The notes under the pieces: model-generated
Database searches by the model: none
Seen by the model: only the letters and a program-made list of their open reading frames with translations
Told to the model about the DNA's origin: nothing
Shown: one piece after another, positions 33,010-41,521 of the stretch
How the letters are laid out: each line of letters opens with the position of its first letter
Numbering within the stretch: position 1 is the first letter of the stretch
Source: Arthrobacter oryzae
GTDB taxonomy: Bacteria > Actinomycetota > Actinomycetes > Actinomycetales > Micrococcaceae
Direction of reading: 5' to 3'
Length of the DNA: 64,000 nt
Assembly (NCBI RefSeq): GCF_030812315.1
Contig: NZ_JAUSSM010000016.1
Coordinates: 1-64,000 of the forward strand
Position numbers and translations under genes: made by a program

Positions 33010-33129
33010 CTCACCTGCGCCGGTCCCTTGGTCGTCAGCTCCCGCTGCGCCGCCGGCCGGTTGTTACGGTGAAGAGCCTTTGTCGCCGCCAGCGGTCGCC
33101 GGAGGCCCCCCTTGTGGCAGAGTGGAGGC

Positions 33130-34188
33130 ATGGAATTGGCGTCGCAGGAATCATCGTTGCCCGGAACCCACGCGCTCCGGGTGGCGCACAAGGTCTCGGA
33201 TACGGTCAACGGTGTCCGCATCCAGCTGGCCCGGCGCTGGAATTTTGCCCCGCAGACCGTTGCCTACCAGGGGTACGGCTCCACGTCTTGGGTGCGGGTC
33301 CTTGGCCGCGTAGTGCTGACCAGCAAGCTGAAACCGGGCAGCCGCGCCGAGCACGCGGCGAAGAACGGCAACCAGAATGTCCGCGGCTGGAGGGCGTTCA
33401 CCAGTGTGCCCCTGCAGTTTACGGATGTGGACATCGAAATCGAGGGTGTGACCACCCGCGTGAAGGCGGACCGTGGCGGGCTGGTGGACACAGTGGTGAA
33501 CGTTCAGCTATCCCCGGGCTGGCACACCGCAACGCTGCGCGCCGAAGGGACCGAGGCCGTGAAGGCCAGCATCCTGGTCATTGGCCCGGACACCAAGTTC
33601 GGGATCGTGTCCGACATCGACGACACTGTGATGGTCACGGCGCTCCCCCGGCCCTTCCTGGCCCTGTGGAACACCTTTGTGCTTAGCGAGCGGGCGCGGA
33701 TGGCCACCCCCGGCATGCCGGTGCTGATGGACAGGCTGGTGGTGGAACACCCCGACGCCCCTGTGATCTACCTTTCCACCGGACCATGGAACGCGGCACC
33801 AACGCTGGCGCGGTTCCTGAGCCGCAACATGTACCCGGCCGGCCCCCTGCTCCTGACGGACTGGGGCCTGACCCAGGACCGCTGGTTCCGCAGCGGCCAG
33901 GAGCACAAGAACGGCAACCTGGACCGGCTGGCCAAGGAATTCCCGGATGTGCGGTGGCTGCTGATCGGCGACAACGGCCAGCACGACGAACAGATCTACT
34001 CACGGTTTGCCAGGGACCACGGCGACCGCGTTGCCGCCATTGCCATCCGCCAGCTATCCGTTGGCGAATCAGTGCTGGCTGGTGGCCATTCTGAAACCGG
34101 GGACCACAGCGCCTCTGCCGTCCCGTGGATCTACTCCCCCGACGGCGCAGGGATCACCAAGGGCCTGGCCGACCTGAAACTGGTCTGA
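33130..34188 (+). CDS. App1-like (DUF2183) phosphatase
   Basis: 352 residues. The C-terminal HAD-like phosphatase domain has 'GIVSDIDDTVMVTALPRPFL' (DxDxT catalytic motif), 'VIYLSTGPWNAAPTLARFL', 'LTDWGLTQDRWFRSG' and 'WLLIGDNGQHDEQIYSRFA'. The yeast member App1 is a phosphatidate phosphatase; bacterial members are presumed lipid or phospho-monoester phosphatases. The N-terminal ~150 residues form a beta-rich domain. ATG at 33130 has GGAGG only 1 nt away; TTG at 33112 has GGAGG at 6 nt and may be the real start (adds 6 residues). Confidence 0.83.
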   Translation: MELASQESSLPGTHALRVAHKVSDTVNGVRIQLARRWNFAPQTVAYQGYGSTSWVRVLGRVVLTSKLKPGSRAEHAAKNGNQNVRGWRAFTSVPLQFTDVDIEIEGVTTRVKADRGGLVDTVVNVQLSPGWHTATLRAEGTEAVKASILVIGPDTKFGIVSDIDDTVMVTALPRPFLALWNTFVLSERARMATPGMPVLMDRLVVEHPDAPVIYLSTGPWNAAPTLARFLSRNMYPAGPLLLTDWGLTQDRWFRSGQEHKNGNLDRLAKEFPDVRWLLIGDNGQHDEQIYSRFARDHGDRVAAIAIRQLSVGESVLAGGHSETGDHSASAVPWIYSPDGAGITKGLADLKLV

Positions 34189-34242
34189 CCGAAGACACAC
34201 TCTTCCCCGGCACCCCCAGCGCGCACCTGAGGCGCGGGTGGG

Positions 34243-35793
34243 TCAGGCCACCGGCTCGGGTTCCCCTTCAGCCGCGGGCGGTTTAGTCGGTTGGGCGGGG
34301 GCGGAACCGCCACCGGCTTCTTCCGTCTCGGCGGTGGCCACCGCGGCGGCCTGCAGCCGCTCGGCCTGCAGCTCCTGCAGCCAGTAGTACGATGCCTTTG
34401 GCGTCCTGTCCAGCGTGTCGAAGTCCACATGCAGGAGGCCGAACGGCTGTTTGTAGCCGGCTGACCATTCGAAGTTGTCCAGCAGGGACCACACGTAATA
34501 ACCGCGCAAGTCCACCGATTCCGCAGGACCGCCGGGAGACGTTGCCATCAGGGCGCTGGAAATGTGTTCGGCAAGATAACGCAGCCGGCGTTCGTCCGGA
34601 ATGATGGTCCGGCCCCCGGCCTTGTCCCGAATCACAACATCCTCAAAGCTCGCTCCGCCTTCCGTGATGAAGACGGGCGGAAGGCCGGGGTAGCGTTCCG
34701 CCATTTCCGCGAGTGCCACTTGCATGTAATCAGGCCGGATCGGCCAGCCGTAAGCGGTTGTTTCCGAATCAGGGAAGGCTGTGATGTGGAAAGGTGCACC
34801 CGGTGCGGTGCCGCTGAGATCGTCCCCCATAGCCTCTGCCATGCCCGCGGGTACAGCTCCCTCGCCGGGGCCGGCGGCGACACGGGTTGGCATGTAGTAA
34901 TTCAGTCCGTAGAAGTCCATTGGCTGCGAAATCAGTTCCATGTCTTCGTCGGAGGGGCTGAACGGCGTGAAGAACGTGGCAGCCCGGATGACGTCCGGGT
35001 ACTTTCCGAGCAGGACAGGGTCGGCGAACAGCCTGTTCTGGAAGACGTCCATCAGCCCCGAGCTCAGCTTGTCCAGTGGATTGCCCGAGGCGGGAATCAT
35101 GGGCGAGTACACATTTGTCATGCCGATCTCGCCGGGGACTTTTGCTGCTCGCAGCGCCTGCATTGCCAGGCCGTGGCCAAGCAGCTGGTGATGGACGGTG
35201 GGCAGGGCCTGCAGGAGCTGCGATTCGCCCGGCGCATGAAGGCCTAATGCGTAGCCGTTGGTGGTCAGGGTGGCCGGTTCATTGACCGTCACCCAGCGGG
35301 CCACCCTGTCTCCATATGCCGCAGCCGCGATCGCGGCGAACTCCCCCAGCCGGTAGGCCGTATCTCGTATCATCCAGCCTCCGGCCTCGTCCAAGGGAAG
35401 CGGCGTGTCCCAGTGGTAGAGGGTCACCATCGGCGAAATACCGCTGGCGAGCAATTGGTCCAGCAGTCTGTCGTAGAAATCGAGCCCCGCCCTGTTGACC
35501 GGGCCCTTGCCGCCCGGCTGGATACGGGACCAGGACAGTGAGAACCGGTAGGAGTCGATTCCCAGTTCCTTCATCAACGCAACGTCTTCGGGCATGCGGT
35601 GGTAGTGATCGCAGGCCACTGCGGGGCTGTGGTCCTCCACGATCGCTCCCGGCTTCTTCGCGAAAATGTCCCAGCCGGATGGTCCCCGGCCGTCTTCGTC
35701 CAAGGCACCCTCGATTTGGAAGGCGGCGGTTGCGACCCCCAAAGTGAAGGACGGGGGGATCATGGCGGCCATTTCTTTGGCGGAAAAGTTCAT
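34243..35793 (-). CDS. Glycoside hydrolase family 1 beta-glucosidase
   Basis: 516 residues. The barrel starts 'FTLGVATAAFQIEGALDEDG'; acid/base Glu172 in 'WVTVNEPATL'; nucleophile Glu378 in 'PVFITEGGASFED'; sugar-binding 'YYVWSLLDNFEWSAGYKQPF'. The nucleophile motif reads TEGG where most GH1 enzymes have TENG. The last ~40 residues are a Glu/Pro/Ala-rich tail. It cleaves terminal beta-glucosides or related oligosaccharides in the cytoplasm. Start ATG is preceded by AAGGGG. Oriented the same way as the damaged gene and heat-shock genes upstream. Confidence 0.93.
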   Translation of the reverse strand: MNFSAKEMAAMIPPSFTLGVATAAFQIEGALDEDGRGPSGWDIFAKKPGAIVEDHSPAVACDHYHRMPEDVALMKELGIDSYRFSLSWSRIQPGGKGPVNRAGLDFYDRLLDQLLASGISPMVTLYHWDTPLPLDEAGGWMIRDTAYRLGEFAAIAAAAYGDRVARWVTVNEPATLTTNGYALGLHAPGESQLLQALPTVHHQLLGHGLAMQALRAAKVPGEIGMTNVYSPMIPASGNPLDKLSSGLMDVFQNRLFADPVLLGKYPDVIRAATFFTPFSPSDEDMELISQPMDFYGLNYYMPTRVAAGPGEGAVPAGMAEAMGDDLSGTAPGAPFHITAFPDSETTAYGWPIRPDYMQVALAEMAERYPGLPPVFITEGGASFEDVVIRDKAGGRTIIPDERRLRYLAEHISSALMATSPGGPAESVDLRGYYVWSLLDNFEWSAGYKQPFGLLHVDFDTLDRTPKASYYWLQELQAERLQAAAVATAETEEAGGGSAPAQPTKPPAAEGEPEPVA

Positions 35794-35833
35794 CGGCTTG
35801 ACCCCTTATGTAGTTACCGGTGGTGGATTGATA

Positions 35834-36222
35834 TTAGTGCACCGTCGTGTCCGACCCGAAGAGGAATTCCTTGGCGTGCAGCAGGGCTTTTTTGAAGGCA
35901 TCGTTGCGGAGGGTGATCAGGTGCTCCGTGTCATTGGCCGCCGGTTCAAGGTAACCGGTAAATCCTGGCCGCAGCACCCAGATGTCACCCGTCGGCGGCA
36001 GATAGAAGACCCCAAAGGACCGGTGCTGAGGATCGTCCGGCGTCCAGATCGGGACAACCGCGAGTGCCGCGCCGTCTCCGGATGGATCCACTGCGCCCGT
36101 GGGAGCGGCTCCTCATGGGCCTCGGGGTCCAGGAACGGGGCTGTACCCGCACCCCACCTTTGCTCAAAGCGTTCATGGAACGCCGGAATCAGGTGGGAAT
36201 CATAACGGCGCCAGGCGCTCAT
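35834..36222 (-). pseudogene. Hypothetical gene split by a frameshift
   Basis: ATG at 36222 has AAGGAG 7 nt upstream and opens 'MSAWRRYDSHLIPAFHERF...LPRAQWIHP'. Near 36085-36095 the protein-like sequence continues in another frame as '..DPSGDGAALAVVPIWTPDD', 'RSFGVFYLPPTGDIWVLRPG' down to TAA at 35834. The whole span is 389 nt, not a multiple of 3, consistent with a one-base indel at the run around cagtggatccatccgg. Joined, it would be about 128 residues. I do not recognise the family. A second frame that runs on past the break turns Arg/Ser-rich, as out-of-frame GC-rich DNA does. Confidence 0.65.
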
Positions 36223-36253
36223 GGACTGCTCCTTCTCTGCTATTGGATGCCCG

Positions 36254-36610
36254 CTATCCGGCGCCTGCCCGCGGGCCGCGTTCCCAGAGGACGGGTGTAA
36301 CCCGCAGCAGCGGTGGCTGCTGCGCACGGACTCGGCGGACCGGCACCTCCTGCGGCGCGCCGAGGCCGGTGGTCGGCGCGGACAGCCTTTTGTCGTATTC
36401 GGCACGGACCCCCGGATCCCCCAGTACAGCAAATGCCTCCATGATCTCCAGCAGGCCTCCGTTGCCGGGACCAGCAGTCCCGCTGCCGCCGTCGTCGACG
36501 TCCGGGTGGTGGATCCTCATCAAGGCCCGGTATGCGCGCGCGATTTCCTGCCGTGTGGCCGTCCTGTCCACCTTCAGCACTTCGTAATAGTCACGCGGTT
36601 GGTTGCTCAT
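36254..36610 (-). CDS. Small J-domain protein
   Basis: 118 residues. Residues 6-70 form a DnaJ J domain: 'RDYYEVLKVDRTATRQEIAR', the HPD motif at 35-37 in 'MRIHHPDVDD', and 'LLEIMEAFAVLGDPGVRAEY'. No Gly/Phe region, zinc fingers or CTD, so it would act as a minimal DnaK co-chaperone. An ATG at 36667 in the same frame would add 19 residues without family similarity and is less likely. It follows the Hsp20 gene on the same strand by about 60 bp, suggesting a heat-shock operon. Confidence 0.83.
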   Translation of the reverse strand: MSNQPRDYYEVLKVDRTATRQEIARAYRALMRIHHPDVDDGGSGTAGPGNGGLLEIMEAFAVLGDPGVRAEYDKRLSAPTTGLGAPQEVPVRRVRAQQPPLLRVTPVLWERGPRAGAG

Positions 36611-36673
36611 GGCCGTGGTCCGTGGCGGGGAGGGTGCCGTCCTAACGGCAACCTCCCCGGCCTTCATTCCCGA

Positions 36674-37102
36674 CTAGCTGCTGATTTCGTGCATGCCTTC
36701 CTGCTTGGATTCGATTTCAATCTTGCGCGGTTTGGCCTGCTCGGCGATCGGGATGCGGAGGGTCAGGACGCCGGCGTTGTAGCTGGCCTTGACGTTGTCC
36801 GTGTCCAGGGTGTCGCCGAGGATCAGCTGGCGGCTGAAGACGCCGCGGGGGCGCTCCGAAAAGACCAGCTCCACATTGGGCTGAGTCTGATCGCGCCGTT
36901 CAGCCCGCACAGTCAGCACGTTCCGCTCAATATTGAGGTCCACAGAGTCGACGTCGACTCCTGGCAGATCGAACGAGACCACGAACTCCCCGTCTTCCTG
37001 CCAGGCGTCCATCGGCATGGCCGCGGGCCGGGCAGCGGTTCCAAAGACCTGCTGGGTAAGCCTGTCCAGTTCACGGAACGGGTCCGTACGCATCAACATC
37101 AT
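36674..37102 (-). CDS. Hsp20/alpha-crystallin small heat-shock protein
   Basis: 142 residues. The alpha-crystallin domain spans ~35-130 with '[20 protein letters not shown]', 'LTVRAERR' and the C-terminal '[18 protein letters not shown]' (GVL motif). N-terminal '[17 protein letters not shown]' is the usual actinobacterial form (Mycobacterium Hsp18/HspX class). ATG at 37102 is preceded by AAGGAG at 6 nt. It holds unfolding proteins for refolding by chaperones. Divergent from an HspR-like MerR regulator over 140 bp, and followed by a J-domain gene. Confidence 0.93.
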   Translation of the reverse strand: MMLMRTDPFRELDRLTQQVFGTAARPAAMPMDAWQEDGEFVVSFDLPGVDVDSVDLNIERNVLTVRAERRDQTQPNVELVFSERPRGVFSRQLILGDTLDTDNVKASYNAGVLTLRIPIAEQAKPRKIEIESKQEGMHEISS

Positions 37103-37159
37103 TTCCCACTCCTTCGACAATGTGGTTGTTGCACTATTCTCTCTTTGCTAGCCCGCCCT

Positions 37160-37183
37160 AATCTATGGTGACGGGTATAGATT
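37160..37183. promoter_or_regulatory. Inverted repeat AATCTAT-N10-ATAGATT between Hsp20 and the HspR-like gene
   Basis: Perfect 7-bp arms centred in the AT-rich divergent gap. MerR/HspR proteins bind spaced inverted repeats, and the adjacent regulator would be expected to act here. It does not match the classic HAIR sequence (CTTGAGT-N7-ACTCAAG), so the regulator may recognise a diverged site. Confidence 0.45.
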
Positions 37184-37242
37184 TTTTATAGCACCAGTGA
37201 GAGACTGTGGCAAGGGCAACGAACGAAAAACCGAGGAGGACC

Positions 37243-37593
37243 ATGGCAGCGCGTGGTGCGGAGACCGGCGTGTATGCCATCTCCGTGGTGGCCCACCTGG
37301 TGGGCACAGGCCAACAGAACATCAGGCTCTACGAACGGAAGGGCCTGCTCACGCCGGACCGCACGTCCGGCGGGACACGGCAGTACAGCGACTCGGACCT
37401 CGCCGTGCTGAAACGCATCGGCGAGCTATTGGACGAAGGGCTCAACCTTGCCGGCATAGCGAAAGTGCTGGAACTTGAGGCGGCCAACGCAAGGCTCCGG
37501 GCCGAGCTGAAAAGGGCCCGCACACGCCCGCAGGGCCCGGGGTCACCAGGAGCAACAGGGTCACCAGGAGCATCAGGGTCACCAGGAGCATGA
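37243..37593 (+). CDS. HspR-like MerR family regulator with collagen-like tail
   Basis: 116 residues. The MerR helix-turn-helix region 'VYAISVVAHLVGTGQQNIRL' and 'YERKGLLTPDRTSGGTRQYS' plus 'EGLNLAGIAKVLELEAANAR' resembles HspR, the repressor of dnaK/clpB/hsp20 genes in actinobacteria. The C-terminus ends in Gly-X-Y repeats 'GSPGATGSPGASGSPGA'. ATG at 37243 has AGGAGG close by; a GTG 12 codons earlier is in frame. Divergent position to Hsp20/J-domain genes supports a role as their repressor. Confidence 0.82.
   Translation: MAARGAETGVYAISVVAHLVGTGQQNIRLYERKGLLTPDRTSGGTRQYSDSDLAVLKRIGELLDEGLNLAGIAKVLELEAANARLRAELKRARTRPQGPGSPGATGSPGASGSPGA
37540..37593 (+). repeat. 18-bp tandem repeat, 3 copies, ending the HspR-like gene
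   Basis: Copies of gggtcaccaggagca(aca/tca/tga) at 37540, 37558 and 37576. Each adds six residues (GSPGA plus T or S); in the last copy a single base change makes TGA, the stop codon. The collagen-like tail is thus repeat-derived and could vary in length. Confidence 0.9.
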
Positions 37594-37609
37594 GGGGCCT
37601 GGGCCCTGC

Positions 37610-37915
37610 TTACTTCCGGCCGCCGGCAAGCAGGTAGGACTCCTCGAGAAGTTCCGCCAGTTCCTGCACATCGATCCGGTCAAGCCGGACCAGGACCAGC
37701 TGCGATGAGCGCTCGTGGTGAGGGGTCCAGAAGTACGTGGCGGGGTCCGTCCCGGCGAGCGCTTCCCGCTCCGCGGTCTTGACGGTCAGGACGCCGTCCT
37801 CCCAGATCCTGGCCATGAGCGTCCGGGCAAACCACGCAGGCTGGTTCCAGCTGGGACGCTCGGTGACATCCGGCAGGGCGAGGCAGATGCGCCGGACGTC
37901 CTCTTCGCTGGCCAT
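37610..37915 (-). CDS. MmcQ/YjbR family protein
   Basis: 101 residues, the usual size. Seen are 'CLALPDVTERPSWNQPAWFA', 'LMARIWEDGVLTVKTAEREA', 'PATYFWTPHHERSSQLVLVR' and 'ELAELLEESYLLAG'. The fold binds DNA in YjbR; biological role unknown. It begins 6 bp after the PAP2 phosphatase stop, so the two are co-transcribed. Its stop lies 17 bp from the convergent HspR-like gene. Confidence 0.87.
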   Translation of the reverse strand: MASEEDVRRICLALPDVTERPSWNQPAWFARTLMARIWEDGVLTVKTAEREALAGTDPATYFWTPHHERSSQLVLVRLDRIDVQELAELLEESYLLAGGRK

Positions 37916-37921
37916 TCTTCG

Positions 37922-38704
37922 CTAGCCTTCCACCGTATCGGCCTTGGACAGTTCGCCGGTGATCTGCTCGCCCGGGACGCGGGCCGTGCGCCAGGTATCC
38001 ACGGCGATGACGGCTCCCAGCACAACGAAGGAGATGAACAGTGAGGCCAGGGCGTCGCTGACCCAGTGATACCCCAGGTAGAGCCGGCTCACCGAGGCCA
38101 GGACAATCCCGACGGCGGCGGCGGCGAAGCCAGCCACAGCCGGCCACGTGCTTTGGCGCCGCGAGAATATGAGGAACGCTGTGATCAGGAGGAAATCGCA
38201 GGCACCGAGCACATGCCCGGAGGGGAAGGAGAACGTGACGTCGGGACCAAACAGCATAAGGTCCAGGGGCGGACGCTGGCGGTCCACCGCCCGCCCGATG
38301 ATCTGGGCCAGCGCCACGCCCGTAAGCATGGCTCCGGCCAGCAGCAGGGGGCGCCAGGCGTGCTTGGCGGCGAGGCCCCAGGCCACGGTGACCACCAGGA
38401 TGATGATAGGCAGCGCCACGGGTCCGAAAACGATCGCAAGGAAGATCATGACGGCGGTGAGCGGTTCCGAGCGCTGACCGAGCAGCCAGGCGCGGGCGGG
38501 TTCGTCGAGGCCGGTCAGCCCGTCCCTTCCAAGGACATCCGCGAGAGTCAGCGCGAACAAACCGGCACCCAGGACCATCAGGAGCAGGGCGATCCGGTAC
38601 AGGTTCTTCCGGGACGCCGCGTTCATGTACCGCTCTTCAACCACGAACTTGTCGTGGAAGACCTGCCACCAGTGCGGCGATTTCCGTGATCGATCTTCAG
38701 CCAT
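37922..38704 (-). CDS. PAP2 family membrane phosphatase
   Basis: About 260 residues, six membrane helices. The three phosphatase motifs are present: 'RAVDRQRPPLDL' (KX6RP type), 'FSFPSGHVLGACDF' (PSGH) and 'SRLYLGYHWVSDALAS' (SRX5HX3D). Such enzymes dephosphorylate phosphatidate, undecaprenyl pyrophosphate or related lipids at the membrane. ATG at 38704 was preferred over a TTG 27 nt upstream. Confidence 0.88.
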   Translation of the reverse strand: MAEDRSRKSPHWWQVFHDKFVVEERYMNAASRKNLYRIALLLMVLGAGLFALTLADVLGRDGLTGLDEPARAWLLGQRSEPLTAVMIFLAIVFGPVALPIIILVVTVAWGLAAKHAWRPLLLAGAMLTGVALAQIIGRAVDRQRPPLDLMLFGPDVTFSFPSGHVLGACDFLLITAFLIFSRRQSTWPAVAGFAAAAVGIVLASVSRLYLGYHWVSDALASLFISFVVLGAVIAVDTWRTARVPGEQITGELSKADTVEG

Positions 38705-38849
38705 TTCACGCCCCGCTTCAGCATTCCTCAACGATGTTCTCCGCTGAGATTATCCCGGTTCCGCCGTTTTGGCTCGCGGCGGACCGCCGACGGCCGGCCG
38801 CTACCTGCCGGATGTCCGGAGAGCATGGATCCGGCGGTAGCCTGACTGG

Positions 38850-39965
38850 ATGGGTGCCATGAACGAACTGATTGACCGGGCCGCCGTCGGTTTGCTGGTC
38901 CGGGTGCTGGCCGAGGCGTCACCCGGCACGTCCTGGGCGAACGCGACGGCTGCCGGCGGCGCGCTGGACCACCTCAGCCTCCGCGGACGCACGGACCACG
39001 TGAGCCGGGGACTTTTGGCGGACATCGCCGAGGCAGCCGGCCCGCAGGCAGAGTACCCGACCGCGGCGCGCATCTTCCGCCGCGCCCTCCAGGACGCCGA
39101 CTTCACGGGCTGGACCCTCTGGCCCGTCACCGAAACGGCCGTGACGCTGGCCCTGGCTTCAACGGACCCCGGCGATTTCGAAGACTGCCTGCGGCTTCTC
39201 GCCGAACTGACTCCGCGGCTGACCGGCGAATTCGCGATCCGGCGGCTTCTCGCCGCAGACCTGGACCGTTCCCTCGCCGTCGTGCTGACGTGGACGGCCC
39301 ACGCCGACGAGCACGTCCGCCGCCTCGCCAGCGAAGGCACCCGCCCCTACCTTCCGTGGGCTGTCCGGATTCCCGGCCTGGTGGAGCGGCCAGAGGCAAC
39401 GATTCCGATCCTCGACGCCCTGTACCGGGACCCGCACGAGTATGTCCGGCGCTCGGTGGCAAACCACCTCAACGACCTGGCACGCCACTCCCCCGAGGCG
39501 GTGCTGGCCGCGGCTGCGGCCTGGGCCGCGGAACCGGACGCCAATACGCCCTGGGTGATCCGGCATGGACTGCGCACCCTGGTCAAGAAAGCCCACCCGG
39601 GCGCCCTGGCCCTGCAGGGGTTCGCTCCGGCGTCGCTCACAGTAACAGCGCCGAGGCTGGACCGGAGCGTCGTGGCGCTGCCGGCTGACCTCGCCTTCGA
39701 ATTCGAGATCTCAAACACGGGTTCCGACCCGGCCAGGCTCGCGGTGGACTACATCGTGCACTACATGAAGGCGAACGGGTCGCAGTCGGAAAAGGTCTTC
39801 AAACTGGCGGCCCTGACCCTGCATCCCGGCGAAACCAGGACAGTATCCAAGAGCCACGCCTTCCGGCAGATGACCACGCGCGTGCACCACGCTGGCAATC
39901 ATGGCCTGGAACTTCAGATCAACGGCGTCCGCTACGCGCATACCGAGTTCGTCGTCGAAACTTAA
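38850..39965 (+). CDS. AlkC-like DNA alkylation repair glycosylase (HEAT-like repeats plus Ig-like domain)
   Basis: 371 residues. Residues ~1-250 are helical HEAT-like repeats with 'HADEHVRRLASEGTRPYLPW', 'DPHEYVRRSVANHLNDLAR' and 'PWVIRHGLRTLVKKAHPGAL', matching the AlkC subgroup of AlkD-like, non-base-flipping glycosylases. Residues ~260-371 are a beta-sandwich, Ig-like domain ('LAFEFEISNTGSDPARLAVD', 'LHPGETRTVSKSHAF') as found fused in AlkC. It would remove 3-methyladenine/3-methylcytosine from DNA. Two in-frame ATGs (38850, 38859) precede the domain. Stands alone. Confidence 0.85.
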   Translation: MGAMNELIDRAAVGLLVRVLAEASPGTSWANATAAGGALDHLSLRGRTDHVSRGLLADIAEAAGPQAEYPTAARIFRRALQDADFTGWTLWPVTETAVTLALASTDPGDFEDCLRLLAELTPRLTGEFAIRRLLAADLDRSLAVVLTWTAHADEHVRRLASEGTRPYLPWAVRIPGLVERPEATIPILDALYRDPHEYVRRSVANHLNDLARHSPEAVLAAAAAWAAEPDANTPWVIRHGLRTLVKKAHPGALALQGFAPASLTVTAPRLDRSVVALPADLAFEFEISNTGSDPARLAVDYIVHYMKANGSQSEKVFKLAALTLHPGETRTVSKSHAFRQMTTRVHHAGNHGLELQINGVRYAHTEFVVET

Positions 39966-40046
39966 CGCCGGCAGCCTCGGACGTCAGGTGGGCCGGAGAC
40001 GGGGACGGTAGCGGCCCGCGGCAACGGCCGTCGGCATAAATGTGAT

Positions 40047-40075
40047 TTGACTCACAAGACCGCGCCCGTTATGCT
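40047..40075 (+). promoter_or_regulatory. Sigma-70-type promoter of the multiple-monosaccharide transporter operon
   Basis: TTGACT (40047-40052), exactly 17 bp, TATGCT (40070-40075). Predicted start near 40082, so the LacI-type palindrome lies across the initiation site. It is within the 331-bp gap 39966-40296, the rest of which is a long 5' untranslated region of about 215 nt with no gene. Confidence 0.7.
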
Positions 40076-40083
40076 CATTTCGT

Positions 40084-40097
40084 TGTTAGCGCTAACA
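40084..40097. promoter_or_regulatory. LacI/GalR-type operator TGTTAGCGCTAACA
   Basis: Perfect 14-bp palindrome with the central CG typical of LacI-family sites, immediately downstream of the promoter. The cognate regulator is not adjacent; the LacI protein encoded at 55.4 kb is paired with a different sequence, so this site likely answers to a protein outside the window. Confidence 0.7.
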
Positions 40098-40296
40098 TAT
40101 CTATCGTCTTTGTGGACTCAAACTCCCGGAACCGGCCGATGCGGCCGGCCCCGGAAACGAAATACTTGTGGTGACGGATCTCCGGGTCCGGCACCAATCG
40201 ACCGGCTCCCACCGGCCGGCCCCCGGCCGGGAAGCGCAGATGCCTCCCGGCTCAGTACAAATTCGCGGACTGCGTTGTCCGCGGAAGGAGATAAAC

Positions 40297-41421
40297 GTGA
40301 GAATCAAGAAACTCCTGGGCGCAATCGCCGTCGTCCTCGCAGTCACAGTGGGGGCCACGGGGTGCGGAAGCCGGGGCGGAGCGGCCAGTCCTACCGGCAG
40401 CGCCGATGCAGCGGGCTCGCTCGTGGGCATTTCAATGCCCACCCAGACCTCCGAACGCTGGATCGCGGACGGCAAGAACGTCTCCGATTCGGTCACGAAA
40501 CTGGGCTACAAGGCTGACCTGCAGTTCGCCAATGACGACATCCCCACGCAGGTCTCGCAGATCGAAAACATGCTCACGAAGGGCGCCAAAGCGCTCATCA
40601 TTGCGGCCATTGACGGCACCACGCTGACCGACGTCCTCGCCAAGGCGAAAGAGCAGAACGTGAAGGTGATCGCCTACGACCGCCTGATCAACGGCACTGA
40701 AAACGTGGACTACTACACCACGTTCGACAACTACACCGTGGGCGTCCAGCAGGCCACGTCACTGCTGACCGGCCTGGGCCTACTTGACGCCAGCGGCAAG
40801 AAGGTCGAAGGCAAGGGCCCGTTCAATGTGGAGCTTTTCGCCGGCAGCCCGGATGACAACAACGCCAACTTCTTCTGGACCGGCGCCATGGACACGCTCC
40901 AGCCGTTCCTGGATGCCGGAACCCTGAAGGTCCCCAGCGGCCAGACAAAGTTCGAGCAGGCAGCCATCCTGCGCTGGCAGGCCCCCGTGGCCCAGAAGCG
41001 CATGGAGGACATCCTGACCGCGGCCTACAGCTCCGGTACCAAGCTTGACGGTGTCCTCTCCCCCTATGACGGCCTGTCCATCGGCATCATCTCCGCACTG
41101 ACCAGCACCGGCGGCTACGCCAAGGGCAACCTTCCGATCGTGACCGGCCAGGATGCAGAGAAGGGCTCGGTGAAGTCCATCATCGCCGGCGAGCAGTACT
41201 CCACCATCTTCAAGGACACGCGCAAGCTCGGTGAGCAGGCCGTGAAAATGGTTGACGCCGTCCTGAAGGGCCAGCAGCCCGAGACCAACGACACCGAGAC
41301 CTACAACAACAAGGTCAAGGTGGTCCCGGCCTTCCTGCTCGAGTCAGTCATCATCACCAAGGACAACTACAAGCAGGAGCTGGTTGATTCCGGCTACTAC
41401 ACGGAGGCAGACATCAAGTAG
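40297..41421 (+). CDS. chvE: Multiple monosaccharide ABC transporter, substrate-binding lipoprotein
   Basis: 374 residues. Lipoprotein signal (residues 1-24, lipobox before Cys24 in '[10 protein letters not shown]') followed by a periplasmic-binding type 1 fold close to ChvE: '[20 protein letters not shown]', '[20 protein letters not shown]', '[20 protein letters not shown]', '[20 protein letters not shown]', '[20 protein letters not shown]'. ChvE binds several aldoses and uronic acids. GTG start with GGAAGGAG 6 nt upstream. First gene of a three-gene transporter operon. Confidence 0.93.
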   Translation: MRIKKLLGAIAVVLAVTVGATGCGSRGGAASPTGSADAAGSLVGISMPTQTSERWIADGKNVSDSVTKLGYKADLQFANDDIPTQVSQIENMLTKGAKALIIAAIDGTTLTDVLAKAKEQNVKVIAYDRLINGTENVDYYTTFDNYTVGVQQATSLLTGLGLLDASGKKVEGKGPFNVELFAGSPDDNNANFFWTGAMDTLQPFLDAGTLKVPSGQTKFEQAAILRWQAPVAQKRMEDILTAAYSSGTKLDGVLSPYDGLSIGIISALTSTGGYAKGNLPIVTGQDAEKGSVKSIIAGEQYSTIFKDTRKLGEQAVKMVDAVLKGQQPETNDTETYNNKVKVVPAFLLESVIITKDNYKQELVDSGYYTEADIK

Positions 41422-41521
41422 CTGCCGTGCCGGGTGCGGCCGGGCCTGGTCCCGGCCGCACCCCACCGGGGGACGCTGCATCCGCAGGAGTCCGGCTCTG
41501 ACAAGTCATCGGGAAATCACC

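Noticed and set aside
36611-36667. N-terminal 19-residue extension of the J-domain protein
   Set aside because: Pro/Arg/Thr-rich, outside the J domain, and the start at 36667 has no better ribosome site.
37103-37242. Classic HAIR (CTTGAGT-N7-ACTCAAG) site for HspR
   Set aside because: Searched for in the divergent heat-shock region and not found; only a different inverted repeat is present.
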